Program-made: the position numbers and the translations under genes
DNA from: Pristionchus mayeri
Lineage: Eukaryota; Nematoda; Chromadorea; Rhabditida; Neodiplogasteridae
Reading direction: 5' to 3'
Length of the DNA stretch: 64,000 bases
Assembly: GCA_036245805.1 (NCBI GenBank)
Contig: BTRK01000002.1
Span: 19,399,067-19,463,066 of the forward strand
The notes under the pieces: model-generated
What the model saw: the letters and a program-made list of their open reading frames with translations, nothing else
Told to the model about the DNA's origin: nothing
Databases searched by the model: none
Part shown: piece after piece, positions 35,046-46,033 of the stretch
Layout: the number at the start of each line of letters is the position of its first letter
Position numbering within the stretch: the first letter of the stretch is position 1

Positions 35046-35840
35046 ACATTTCATGCGAAATCATTCAAATACAATAATCGCGAGTCAAGATTACATATTA
35101 TCTTTGGTAGATCTTATAGAGCATCATTCCCTACTTCTCTTAAATTGGTCTGAACAATCGAATCACGTTGTATGTTATTGTTTTAACTTACTTTCAAGAA
35201 AGTCTTCGAGGAACAACATTTTGCTCAAGGAGTGCCACGCAATCTTTAGAAAATTGTGCTCACAACATCTGAAGAGTTTATTACGACAAATTTATAAGTA
35301 GAATACGATATGACAGAGTCTCAAACTTCACATGCGAACTTTAAGGACGATATTTGGAATCACTTGAAAAAAATTGCCGGACTTCATCAACCCCTTACAG
35401 TACGTTCATAGACGTTTACTTCAGGTCACATTTACATTTTATATTTGTTTTCTATTTTATTTTAAATGCATTATTTATAATATTGAAATGGTTTACTGTT
35501 ATTTCAAAAAAAATTAATTACTGAATTGTACTTAGTTGGAAACATACAACACTTAAATGTGCGTGTTCTTCGAATATGCACACATAGTTCATCGTCTGAG
35601 CGAGGTACGATTGATTTAGATAACAGACGAGTGATAACCTGAAGCATGGAAAATTAGCCGAGAAACTGAGGAAAACAATGGAGAGATCAACCAGACCAAG
35701 CTGCGAAAGTGGTAGATTTCAGTAAGATATCTATATCGAAATTTAACTTTATTTCATAGCAATTTAAGACATCTGATCTTGAAGATGAACGATAACAACA
35801 TAAATTCAAAAAGCTATTTAGAATGCGAGGAAGTCGGCTT
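35046..35840. other. Unassigned AT-rich stretch
   Basis: Mostly AT-rich. One candidate plus-strand exon exists at 35310-35399: an ATG frame MTESQTSHANFKDDIWNHLK followed by a strong donor GTACGT. I found no downstream partner exons, so I do not call a gene. Confidence 0.3.
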
Positions 35841-36660
35841 CTATTCATTGCCCACGATGTCATTCCTACAACTATCACACTTCGATCCCTTGGAAACACA
35901 CACGTCGTGTTCCCAGATCTCACAGTGGTTGCACTACGACCAGTCGTCGTCTCCTTCGTCCTTTTCGATCTCCGTCTCCATTCTCTATCTCTCTCTCTTT
36001 TTTTTCTCCCTCTCACACTTCTTCTCGGTGTGACTCGGTGAAAGCAGTTGACGCAGATCTTCAGCTGATCCGGATGAAGAGTGACCAGTGCTTAGCAGAC
36101 AGATTCCGGCACTACGCCATATGAGAACCGTGGAATGAGAACCAAAAAAAGGACCCTTCTGTAGAACTTTCACAGAAGCATTTTTGACACTTTGGGACCC
36201 TACTATGAACATGCTGGAGAAGGGTACTATTTGTGGTTCTCATCCGACGTAGTGCCCAGATTCCTCGTTCCGTCGACGACCTCTCTACAAGCAATCACAT
36301 TCACTCAATGTACTTCCCACTCGTCTGTTCGCCTTTCCCATCGGGTGAGTAATTGAATGAAGGGAAGTGAATAGGCAGTGAGGAATCAAAAGGAGTAGGA
36401 TGATTACCATGGTTAGAAGAGAAGAGGAGGCAAGCATGCTCATTTTTGCAGCAGATTCCAACCTTTCTCCCATCGAGACATGAGCAGTCGAACCTTCGGG
36501 GATACAAGGAACAGCTGAAGTGGGAATATGATGAGCCATCGAAAACGAGAGTGTGTGGGTGTGTGTGGAGCATAGTGAGATCATTTTGATTCTAACTAAC
36601 CCGTAGCAATGAAAGTTGGTCTCCTCGCAGTCGCACTTCTCACTCTCCTTAATTGTCACT
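35841..36660 (-). CDS. Unidentified cysteine-rich, probably zinc-binding protein (N terminus unresolved)
   Basis: Exons: ~36660-36601 (5' end uncertain), 36514-36408, 36090-36035, 35933-35841; phases 2, 1 and 0 all join correctly. Seen: CDCEETNFHCYGCSLYP, FDCSCLDGRKVGICCKNEHA and ICVNCFHRCNHCEIWEHD followed by CVSKGSKCDSCR before a stop at 35841-35843. The repeated C-x2-C spacing plus interspersed His suggests two or three zinc sites (treble-clef or PHD-like). I do not recognise the family. The frame stays open upstream of 36660 through an Arg-rich stretch, but no ATG is evident. Its second intron carries the MITE at 36108-36256. Confidence 0.5.
36108..36256. mobile_element. 149-bp MITE of the GGCACT type
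   Basis: The ends GGCACTACG and CGTAGTGCC lie inside perfect 8-bp duplications CAGATTCC (36100-36107, 36257-36264). The inverted arms extend through ATGAGAACC and GACCCTTCT-like blocks. It is intronic in the cysteine-rich gene. A second copy lies at 61796-61939. Confidence 0.82.
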
Positions 36661-36682
36661 ACGCGCTCTGATTCTCCCCTTC

Positions 36683-36925
36683 TCAGATCGAATCTTCCAC
36701 ATCGTCTTCGTTGCTCTCTCGATCTTCTCCATCTGATCCTTGTACACAGTGATTCCTGGGGGAGAGGGCGAGGGAGAACGTGACGTACCTTTTTAGCAGC
36801 TTCTCGCTTCGCAGCTTCTCTCGATCCTTCCTCAATTCATCTACTCGTTCCTTGTCCCATCCATGAACAGCGGCGAGATTCGGGTAGATATTGCAGAAAT
36901 CCTTTGGAGTGAATGTGCATCCGTG
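36683..36925 (-). CDS. Two-exon fragment of an unidentified gene
   Basis: Exons 36925-36789 and 36755-36683 (phase 2 join). The frame reads HGCTFTPKDFCNIYPNLAAV, continues GWDKERVDELRKDREK and ends in an acidic tail GEDRESNEDDVEDSI before a stop. The donor GTACGT and acceptor CCCCCAG are good. I do not recognise the product and cannot find the 5' exons. The second exon is also open in another frame that runs into the cysteine-rich gene, so the boundary between the two genes is unsure. Confidence 0.4.
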   Translation of the reverse strand, partial: HGCTFTPKDFCNIYPNLAAVHGWDKERVDELRKDREKLRSEKLLKRYVTFSLALSPRNHCVQGSDGEDRESNEDDVEDSI

Positions 36926-37259
36926 CTAGGGAGAGTTGGGCATCACGACGATTAGTGAATGGAGATGTCCCAGAACCAGCCCCTTTTAATGGTCACTGAT
37001 GGCGCACGCCTTAACGTAACTTCCTGGGTATTCCAGGTATGCCTTTTGCCAAATTTCTCCCTTTCCTAACAAACACTTCGGAAGGCTGTAGAATCGTTAT
37101 CTGACAGGTAAGGACTTCGCTTTTTCGCAGAACGAAAGAAACGCAATGTGCACACATATGTGTAGAACAATTTGTTTTTATGTGAAACCTTTATGTTTAT
37201 TTGCTACTCCCAGTAGATCGATATTGTCACACCCTGAATACGATAAAAAAAAAGACATT

Positions 37260-37597
37260 GAATGATCGTACCGATCCGTCAATCCGAAAGATCTAATGGC
37301 TATCATTGTCGTCTCGTCACGTAGTTGTATCACATCGAACTGTGCGGATCGATAATCAGATGTCATCTAGTGAGATCTGACCTAGGCTCCACCGCCCTTC
37401 ATGGTCCCATCTGAGTAGTTAGCATTCATGTGAAAGATTACGGTATGTGCTTTATCAATCACTTCCCTCTGCTTTGTTCTCATTCGATCACTTAACCAGC
37501 AGTAAACTGTGAAAACAAAAGGGGGTTGATGACGTCCAGCAATTTCCTCAAGTTTTGGAATGTACATAAACCATTTATCGATCGACTCGTTAGACAT
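37260..37597 (-). CDS. Small unidentified protein, tentative
   Basis: An ATG frame starts at 37597 (MSNESIDKWFMYIPKLEEIA). A donor ACC|GTAATC with a TGCTAAC branch-like sequence can join it in phase to a second exon near 37366 (MTSDYRSAQFDVIQLRDE, then SFGLTDR), ending at donor GTACGATC. It directly follows NDUFB8 on the same strand (its ATG is 28 bp from that stop). Product unknown; it may be joined to the fragment at 36683-36925. Confidence 0.3.
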
Positions 37598-37625
37598 TTA
37601 TTTCCACTACACTAACAAACAATAT

Positions 37626-40600
37626 CTAGTGATGACCGTGGCCTTTTCCCTCCACATCGAAAGAGTAGTTCACGATGGGAAACTTGCGAGGATCGTCGAA
37701 GGGGAATGCACGCGCGAAGTCATACGGATACTGCTTAGGCATCTGCAACATTCATTCAATCAACACTGTGAATGAACAAGAAATTGACAAAAAATAGAGA
37801 TAGATAAACTATGAATGAAAGAATAAGAATACCGCGGGATTCTTCCATCTGAGGGCATTTGGATCGTCACGGGAGAAGTAATAAGAGAGGAGAACCATGG
37901 GAACGAGCACTCTCAGACACATCTTGACCGATGCCCAACTACAATTCATAATTAAATGTTGTCCATCTCGAGATAATTCAAATTTGTTTAAACAAATAAA
38001 ACTAACAAGGTGAAGTCCTCAGATTCGAGTCCGGTAAAGGTGAGACGATCTCCACGGTAGTTCATCATGTCCATTCCCACCTAAGTCTTATCATTGCAAC
38101 CCAAATCTTGCAAAAAATAAAACATATAATCTACAATTGATTTAGATAAGTATAAATATCTCTCACCATCTCTCCCCAATTCCTTCTGTGCATTCTGTCA
38201 GTCCAGGACTCATAAGGATCCTTATGGTCGTAGGTTACGACACCAAGGTCAGGGTAGTCTCCTGCATATCTGCAACGAAAGCACTTATGTCACGTGTATT
38301 CAGTATCAAGCTCCGCCCATTGCACAACAACAGCGAATGAGGCATTTAGCTTTTTTAGAATAGAGTATCAAGTACCACGACGTGAGTTTTCTCTTTAGAT
38401 TTCAAAAAACTAATTACCGAATTTCAAAATTTAGATTACCACGGCTAGGGACGGCAACGTGAATTTTTGAGTACGGAATATTGGGTGCCTCCTTCCGACG
38501 CTTTTGCTTTCAAACTACCGTACTTTTCAAGGCAAACTCTTTCAATATTTTAAAACATTTTTTTAAAATATTGAATGTGGTTTTTAAACTATTTTATTGA
38601 TTGGAATGAATATGAACACATATGGCAAGAAGAGACATATTGCAGAATTGGAGAAGCACGAAGCGATCGACAATAGGTGTGTTTTCAGAACTAAATGTTG
38701 AAGCTTCATTTCCTCAGTTTAAGTAGATTATCAATCACAAAAAATGGTTTTCAACATAAAAATAAATATAAATATCAAATAAAAGATAATGAGGCTGTCA
38801 AAATCGAGCGTTTTACCGTTGTGACATTTTTCCTTTTTCTTTAAAACCGCTAATAGTACATTCGATATTTTTGGTTATATTGCGATCAACCCTGTTTTAC
38901 ACCACATACTAGAAAACAAAAAATATACTATTAGCGGTTTTATAGAAAATGCAATTTTACTTCGATGTTACCGTATTCCTTGCACTTGCTTGACGCTTCT
39001 GAAACACCGAGATATTTTTGGGTGTTTTTGGTTAGGACTGCTGATATATCGCATATTTTAGAGCGGGATAAACATTAATAAGAAATTAATTAATTCGTAT
39101 GGACGGTGCTGAAATATTTTATCGGATTTCAGTTTGCGATAAATTGAGTATGAAAGTGACCTGTGATGCGCTCCGCTTGGGCTCAAAACGTCGGCTTCTT
39201 CATCAACATTCATTATTGTTTTTCTTATTATTTTACATTATTTTTGAAAAACTAAAGTGAAAAGTCGAAATGGGGTAGGTTAAGCTTCCATTTGCACACC
39301 AATTTGTTAATTGTTCTGCTCATTCATAAACACGGCTGGTGTCCCTAACCACGGCCCGTTAAACAGTGGAAAAAGAGTCCGGTCAGACAACCGCGTTGCG
39401 GCCGTGACGCATAAAATTAGCGATATAATTTTTTGTTAGGGGTGCAGCAAATACTGTAGAGTTGTAAGAATTTTACCAAAACATGTGCCGGCTCTGCACC
39501 TGGGCTTCGCTTGTTTTGGAAGTTTTCGATTTTTAATTTAAAAACTACATTTATTTTAAATTAATGCAAACCTAACTATTCTAGCCGCTTGCGTTATGCA
39601 TAAATACATATACGCGATTCGGCGTAATTGTGGCAATCAAACAAGTTCTGTCGCTTTTTAAATTTCTTTTAAAACTATCCAAAACGACATATTAAATTGT
39701 TTTACTAACGTATATCAATTTATATATTTTTTTTCGAACCTAACTTTTATGAGGCATGTATGTAAGAATGTATACATGGTCAATTTACGACCAGACATGT
39801 TTAATGAAGTGACTTCTGTCGATTTCAAGACAGCGAGTACGAAGGATAAGATAGAGTTTTGTCCATTTTTTTCACCTAAGTACGTATATGTATATGTTTT
39901 TTTGAAATATTAATATTCTTTGCGCTTCTACGGAATTGATTATATAAAGAAATAATATTTTTTAAACCAAAATTGAACACTCGTCCAATATTAATCCTAG
40001 GATTATTAATATTTCGCTCCAGCGAACTCCACGCGCATCTCTTACGCGTTGCGGCTCTGACCCGGAGGCTTTAACGGGCCGTGATTACCGAACTTATACA
40101 ATTTTTAAAAATATTGTATATGAAAAGATTTAGGAATTACATGCTTAACACGATGATAGCCCAATTTCTAAAAGTTGAACTCGCTAGAGCCGTGGGGGTC
40201 ACTAGGGGTTTCGGGGCGCTTAGTTTTCCATGGAAAACCAACAGAACTGTAAAAAGCTATTTTTTTAAATCTGCAATTTAGGGTTCTTGAGGGTGCTGAT
40301 GACGATAGGTTCAGTTTGCACGAGGAAGCTCGGGTGTCTCCAGATGACTTCACCTCGAAATTTTTCATGTAACACCAGAGATTGTCAAAATTTGCTATAA
40401 AATATTCCAGGGGTAGAACGGGATGGAGAAGACGACTGTTATATTTATTTCATATGACATATATTTTAAAATCCATAAATCGATAAAAAAGTTATATATT
40501 ATCAATTTTTGGATTTTCAAACTAAATTTCTACACAAATATATAAAACAGTCGTTTTCGTCATCCAAGTGTGCCCCAGAAACAATTTAACCTAATTTTAG

Positions 40601-41426
40601 CGAAACCTGGAGATGATATATATAACAAAGTCTGATTTCAACGTGACGTCATCAGGAGCCAAAAATTACTTGTGCAAAATGAACACGCCTATCGTCATAA
40701 GCGCCCTCGATAACCCAAATAGCCTAGAATTGGAACATCGCCATTTTTTTTGCTGTGCAGGACTTCGCAGATTCTGTTCGATTCTGAGGGAAGCCTATAT
40801 AAGGCGGTGTGTTACTCGAAATAGCAGGTCTGAACTGGTTTGTGAAAAAAAAAGTTTCACAAGAAAGCGTTTCTTTTTGTAACAGTAAATGCAATGGAAC
40901 CGAGTTCAACAGTTACAAAAAATTTAAAATGGTTGAAACTTTTTCTTTTTCATAAACCAGTTCAGACATGCTATTTCGAGTAATGCACCCCCTTATATAA
41001 AACTTAGTGAAGTCTAGATCTGAAAAGATTCGGCATATCTGACTTAAGCGAAAAGGAAGCTAACCTGACAATATCGTCCTTGTCCATCGGCTTGTAATCC
41101 TCAGGACGAAGGCCATACTTAATCGCCGCGCGACGTCGTTCCTCCTACAAAGCAAAGCAATTTTAACAATACATCTCAGCATCGTGAATCCTTACAATAC
41201 TTTCAAAACCAACCTCATTCTCGGGATAAGGCCCTGGCTTGTGATCTCTGGGATACCATCCGTCGAAGGTGAGAGGTCCACGAACTAAGAATAAAATTCA
41301 TTTTAAAACAATTGATAAACAAGAAAGGATAATAAAGTAGAAAGAATACTATAACTTACGCCTCACAATAGGCGATGTCGAGAAAGTCCGAAGAGGACCG
41401 AGCGTACGTTTCAAGAAAGAGGCCAT
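37626..41426 (-). CDS. ndufb8: NADH:ubiquinone oxidoreductase subunit NDUFB8 (ASHI)
   Basis: Exons: 41426-41360, 41284-41214, 41144-41065, 38269-38167, 38080-38007, 37938-37833, 37742-37626; phases match, 205 aa. Seen: a mitochondrial-type N terminus MASFLKRTLGPLRTFSTSP, then FDGWYPRDHKPGPYPEN, IKYGLRPEDYKPM, YAGDYPDLGV, HKDPYESWTDR, RRNWGEMVG, one hydrophobic segment (VKMCLRVLVPMVLLSYYF) and PKQYPYDFARAFPFDDP near the end. Known: the order matches NDUFB8, an accessory membrane-arm subunit of respiratory complex I. Intron 3 (2.8 kb) is filled with repeats; the others are 50-80 nt. AATGTCAG lies just before the ATG, as expected of a trans-splice site. It is divergent from the deacetylase at 41743. 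Confidence 0.88.
38448..38821 (+). repeat. Dispersed repeat O, copy 2
   Basis: Homologous and inverted relative to 12059-12450. The plus strand holds MNTYGKKRHIAELEKHEAID and a stop after FRTKC. It lies in intron 3 of NDUFB8. Just beyond it a hairpin (38843-38944, CCGCTAATAGTA mirrored) is a separate small inverted repeat. Confidence 0.75.
39350..40083. mobile_element. Element with CACGGCCCGTTAAA terminal inverted repeats
   Basis: A 14-bp perfect inverted pair CACGGCCCGTTAAA (39350) and TTTAACGGGCCGTG (ending 40083), 734 bp apart in intron 3 of NDUFB8. Next to both tips are related blocks (GCGTTGCGGCCGTGACGC and TTGCGGCTCTGACCC). I could not define a target duplication or coding capacity. 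Confidence 0.5.
40190..40800. mobile_element. Palindromic element H, divergent member of family P
   Basis: Arms mirror around about 40495: GAAGTCATCTGGAGACACC (left, complement) against GACGTCATCAGGAGCC (right), and GTAGAACGGGATGGAGAAGA against its partner. The FNVTSSG / FEVKSSG frames at its ends match the peptide seen in the two family P copies. A separate small palindrome, 40810-40990 (ACTCGAAATAGCA mirrored), follows it. Confidence 0.6.
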
Positions 41427-41742
41427 GCCTGACATTAATTAAGTTGTGATGCACACATACAAGTATTAATAATAACAAGAAAAATCAATAAAATAAGAAA
41501 AATGGGGAAACGCGTAGACACGCACCAAACACCACAGCACCGTAGTTGAGTGCACAATGTCAGAACGCTTTTCTACCGGAAATTGTATAAATTCTTTTTT
41601 AATTTGAATTACCTAATTACGAAATATAGTTGCATTACTAATTTCGACAAGCACCTATCGCTTTCATAATCTTACTATTCAAGTTTCGCCGAGTACTACT
41701 TCACCTCACCTCCTCCCCCTCCCTATTTGTATAGAGCGAGAA

Positions 41743-43725
41743 ATGTTTTTCGTGAGTGATGAAAAGATGCTGGATCATTGTATCCGATGGGATCCGTATC
41801 ATATTGAATCTCCCGATCGACAGACAGTCATCATCGATCGATTAAAGGTATGTATGAGTATAACTAATGATAAGCTCCCCTCTGATCTCAGTCATGCGGT
41901 CTTCTCGACAAAGCCAATATAATTCATTCTCGATCTGCTTCAGTTGAAGAAATTGAGATTGTTCATACTAGAGACTACATTGATCAGGTCAAGAGTATCT
42001 GCTCCAAATCGATCGTGAGTTCCCCATACTCCATTTCTCCTACTTACAGTATCCAGGATGAGATCGAAGACTACTGTAAGACAGTGGAGGATGTCTATAT
42101 GAACGAACGAACGTACGATCTGGCTCTTTTAGCTGCGGGATGTGCCATCGATGCCACTCTATCAGCATTCAAAGAGAAGTGAGTGCTAAGACTTCATTTG
42201 AATCCTTCCTCTCTTCCATCAGATCTTCTTCCTTCGCCGTAGTTCGTCCTCCTGGTCATCACGCCTTCCCCTCTGCTCCCTGTGGATTCTGCTGGTTCAA
42301 CAATGTCGCCATTGCAGCCAAACACGTGAGACTCTTCTCTCAATCTTCTTCATCCTCTCCTGAGATGCAGGCTCGAGCAGCAGGAGCCGAACGAGTACTA
42401 ATAATGGATTGGGATGTGCATGCAGGACAGGGCACGCAAGAGTGCATCGAGGGAGACCACGGTATCAAGCTCATATCGATCCATCGGTAATGCCAAAGAG
42501 ATACTTCAAATAACTATTTTTGTCCAGATTCGAGCATGGAAGATTCTGGCCAAATCTAGAGCAGAGTTCAGTCTGTCACAAGTGTGAGGATACAGTTCTT
42601 CCTCCGGTAGATCAACGTCTTCTTTCAGATGGTAACACGATAAATGTGCCTCTTAACAGCATCGGGGAGGACGATTCGTCCTTCCTTTCCATCTTCCATC
42701 TCGTCGTCCTTCCAACTCTCGTCCATTTCCAACCCGATCTCATCATTGTCTCGTGTGGATTCGATGCTGCCATTGGTAGTCTCCCTCTTCCTACAGTACT
42801 CATCCAATTCCCTTCAGGAGACCCCGAGGGAGAAATGAAAGTGTCTCCTTATGGCTACGGCAGAATGACGAGACTACTCAAGAACACTGGAATTCCTTTG
42901 TCGCTAATTCTCGAAGGTGATAATGTGAACAAAATAAAGATAGGCAGAATGATATACTACTTGGCAGGTGGATATTTTCTCCCCTCGATAGCTCGCGATG
43001 CAGAATTTGTAGTGAGAGCTCTCGAAGATGAAATATTTCCTATTCTCCCTACAACTGTAATTAATTACAATTGATAGAAATTAGCAGAATATTGATTGAA
43101 GGCTCTTTCACCATCCCTCGAAGAGACTCTCCGAAGAGTAATCTCGTCCTCCACTACACCCACTCTTCAGTCCATTCAGTATCTTCTGGAAAAGGATGGA
43201 AGGAAGCGGACTTTAGATGTGACTTCCCCTGAATACAAGGTCACATCAAGAATGAATTTGCTTAACTATTCTAATTCCAGGGTTCGCGAATCGTTCCCGA
43301 ACAATACCCGACCAGAGACATATATCAAGAAAGAACGAAAGAGCAGCACGAGACATTTGTGAAGGAACTGGAAGATACCATCCATACATATGAAAAGAAT
43401 GGAACGATGGGATCAAAAGTCAAATTGACCCTTGACGAAGATGCTCCTTTCTCGATGAAGGAGAGTGTTGAGGGAGAGATTGAGATAATCACCAGTTCAT
43501 CACTTCATCCCATTATTCATTCTACTGTGAGTATCACTATCCCCATCACACAATATCTTTCCATTCCAGATAATCTCGTATCTCAACCCCGAGACTCCTT
43601 CCATTCCTTCTTCTCTTTCCTCTCCATCCACTCAACAACTAGATATTCTGTACGAGGTTCTCCTCTCCGTCTCTTCCCATCCATCTTTCTCTCACATTCC
43701 CCTCATTCGAATCCTCACTCAATGA
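41743..43725 (+). CDS. Class II (HDAC6/10-like) histone deacetylase
   Basis: Exons: 41743-41847, 41892-42014, 42057-42178, 42223-42325, 42371-42486, 42528-42775, 42818-42916, 42968-43056, 43102-43239, 43281-43526, 43570-43725; phases match, 514 aa. Seen: one deacetylase domain with [47 protein letters not shown] and [10 protein letters not shown]. The predicted zinc ligands (D and H of DWDVH, and the D of GFD) and the catalytic Tyr of GGY are kept. The second His of the usual DVHHG is Ala here. A C-terminal extension of about 180 aa follows, without a recognised domain. Introns are 40-50 nt. It is divergent from NDUFB8 (316 bp) and convergent with GTF3C5. Confidence 0.88.
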
Positions 43726-43829
43726 TCGTGTATTGTACTGCCATCTCAATAAAATCATATCAACTTCATCAAACATGGAACGGGTAGAGTACATAATACA
43801 CGATGGTTGTATCTTTCTCTCCTCCTCTC

Positions 43830-45824
43830 TCACCATTCTTCATCCATGGTCACCTCCACTCCATCTGATTCATCCACTTCCATCTCCACACTCGTCCTCT
43901 TCACATCTTCCTTGATTAGGAATCGAATCTGGTCCAGAATCGCCTCAAATTAGTTTAATTTATTTCAGATTTAAAATTTAAAAAAGCTTTTCTTAATTTA
44001 TCAGCCAAAAGATTCCACCGAATTATTTTAAAAAATCATTATGATGATTTGAGAAAAAATAAAGAATATTTCTGACCCCGCTGATGAATCCTGTCTGCGG
44101 ATTGAATTCAAGTGATTGGTTCTTTCTCAGTAGCTCCTGTGCACTGGGAATTTCGATGTCACAGAGGGAGTACCACATCTGACGGACTTTTGGGAGCTTC
44201 CCTTCAAAGAGAACGACGTCTCAAATACCGAAAGGCATCTTCTGACCAGGAGTGTACATGTAATTGACACTATTCGTTCCCTCTCCCTCGTCTCCGAATT
44301 TCCTCTCGCTAGTGGATACTTTCAATCGCTGTCTCTCGGGAATCTTCGTGTGCTGTCTGAATGCTCCCATTCACATCACTAGATCGTAAGAGAAATAGAT
44401 CGGAAAAAATACAGACCTGAACGAGACCATGAGTGTTTGGTATCCAACAGAATTAGGATCCTCAAATATATACCGTCGTTGAACGCCATTCAAAGTGATA
44501 TCGCTTACCTTTCTTGGATCGTGTCCGAACTTGCACCATAGTCTTCCCCAAGGCCCATTGTTGATGTAGAAGGCGTACTTCTGGAGGAGAGATCTGGAAT
44601 GGACTATTTCTACAGGTGTATGATACATAGGAGAAGAGGGACTGGCTAAACCCCCCCCCCCCCTCTTCGAGTAACTGGAATGGACTGACTTGAGGAGAGT
44701 TTCCTCCAGTTTGGTCCTATAGGCGACTGCTACTCTCGTCCAAAGAGGTCTCTCCTCAAAGAGATCGAAGAGCATTCGATGAGGACCCTCGTTCTTGCAT
44801 CTTCAAGAGGGAATAATGAAGAGGGGTGAGTATTCACTGCTCACCTGAAGTTGGCATCAGCGAGTGCATCATCAGAGGGAGCAGTGGGGAAGTCCTGGTG
44901 GCCTTGGACATTGATGGAGAGAGCCTTCCTCTCCACTCTCAGATCTAAACGAGTCTCCTCCTCCTCCCTTCTCCCCCTTCCACTGACTATGTCCGTGTCC
45001 GAGTGCCTTCTTCCTGGTCTTCTCTCCGAAGACTGTCTCTCTACACAGTATCTTATTCGAGGGAGTGTTGTATCTGGAGTGGATGGATCACTCAGTACTG
45101 GTCATCCCTCTCACCGACTGAATTGGTAGGGAGGGAGGAAGAGAGGCGTCTCTTCTCCATTCATCTCCGGTTTATCCCACCAACAGAGTGCAGACGGGAG
45201 GTCCTCAATCAGTCATTATCATCCCACTATCTCACAACTATCCTAGTCCAGTAATTTCTCCTCACAGTAGGAATCAATCTGGGGATGAGGTCATCGAATA
45301 CATCAGAGTTCGGTTTTCCCCGAATGGGAAGATATTGGAAGTCACAAAGAGAATCAAATTTGAATTGCGTTCCAACCTGCAAGGTGAATAACACGAATAA
45401 AGGAGGTAACCTAAGTTCCTCACCAATCCGATGCACTCTGCCTTCACAACACTCGCATCTTTCTTCTTTCTCTTCACTCGAATGGCAACATGGAGAGTAC
45501 CCGATGTCAGCTGAATCCATCCTCTACCGTACACCACTCACTCAATCCCTCACCTTCCCTTCCATTTTTCTCTCAGCTGCAAGACAACTCGTGAATGGAT
45601 TCATCGGGGTGTGACGCAGTTCGAGAGGGCGATTGTTGAAGTATGCCTACAGGAAGAATCACTTCAACCTAATCACACTATAAGAGTATAACCTGATTGA
45701 TGGCATTAATTCCTCCGAGAGTCTCGAGTGCTTTGTCCATGTTCTTGATGATTCCAGGATACGAGATCATCACGAGTTCAATGGGATCTTGCTTGGGAGG
45801 ACCCGGATACAGTGATCGAAGCAT
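43830..45824 (-). CDS. gtf3c5: General transcription factor 3C subunit 5 (TFIIIC63)
   Basis: Exons: 45824-45693, 45646-45554, 45510-45424, 45376-45266, 45203-45115, 45073-44988, 44944-44845, 44800-44690, 44593-44509, 44460-44417, 44356-44229, 44201-44077, 43943-43830; phases match, 434 aa. Seen: the N terminus YPGIIKNMDKALETLGG and a basic strand TLHVAIRVKRKKK (RNA-Pol-III-factor barrel); in the middle FEERPLWTRVAV, INNGPWGRLWCKFGHDPRK; then VRQMWYSLCDIEIP and an acidic tail. Known: these match GTF3C5, which with GTF3C1 binds the A box of tRNA genes. The intron between exons 11 and 12 would be only 27 nt (see findings). It lies 209 bp downstream of SNAPC3 on the same strand. Confidence 0.88.
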
Positions 45825-46033
45825 CTAATTCGCCCCATCTCCATCTTACAAATCTGGCCATTTTCGGAATTATAGGTATTTCATATCCGATTCAAACGAT
45901 CTTGTCGAACAATGGAAGATTAAGGCTTTAAAACATATATTGCTGATATATAAAAATACAGGCTATGTGTGAAAATGACATGCACAAAATGAAATGTGAA
46001 AATTGAACAAATGTGTCAGCATGGCGAGATAAT

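Noticed and set aside
43857..43925. TGF-beta or viral-like gene signals near the HDAC 3' end
   Set aside because: Open frames here are antisense to the last GTF3C5 exon; nothing viral was found anywhere in the window.
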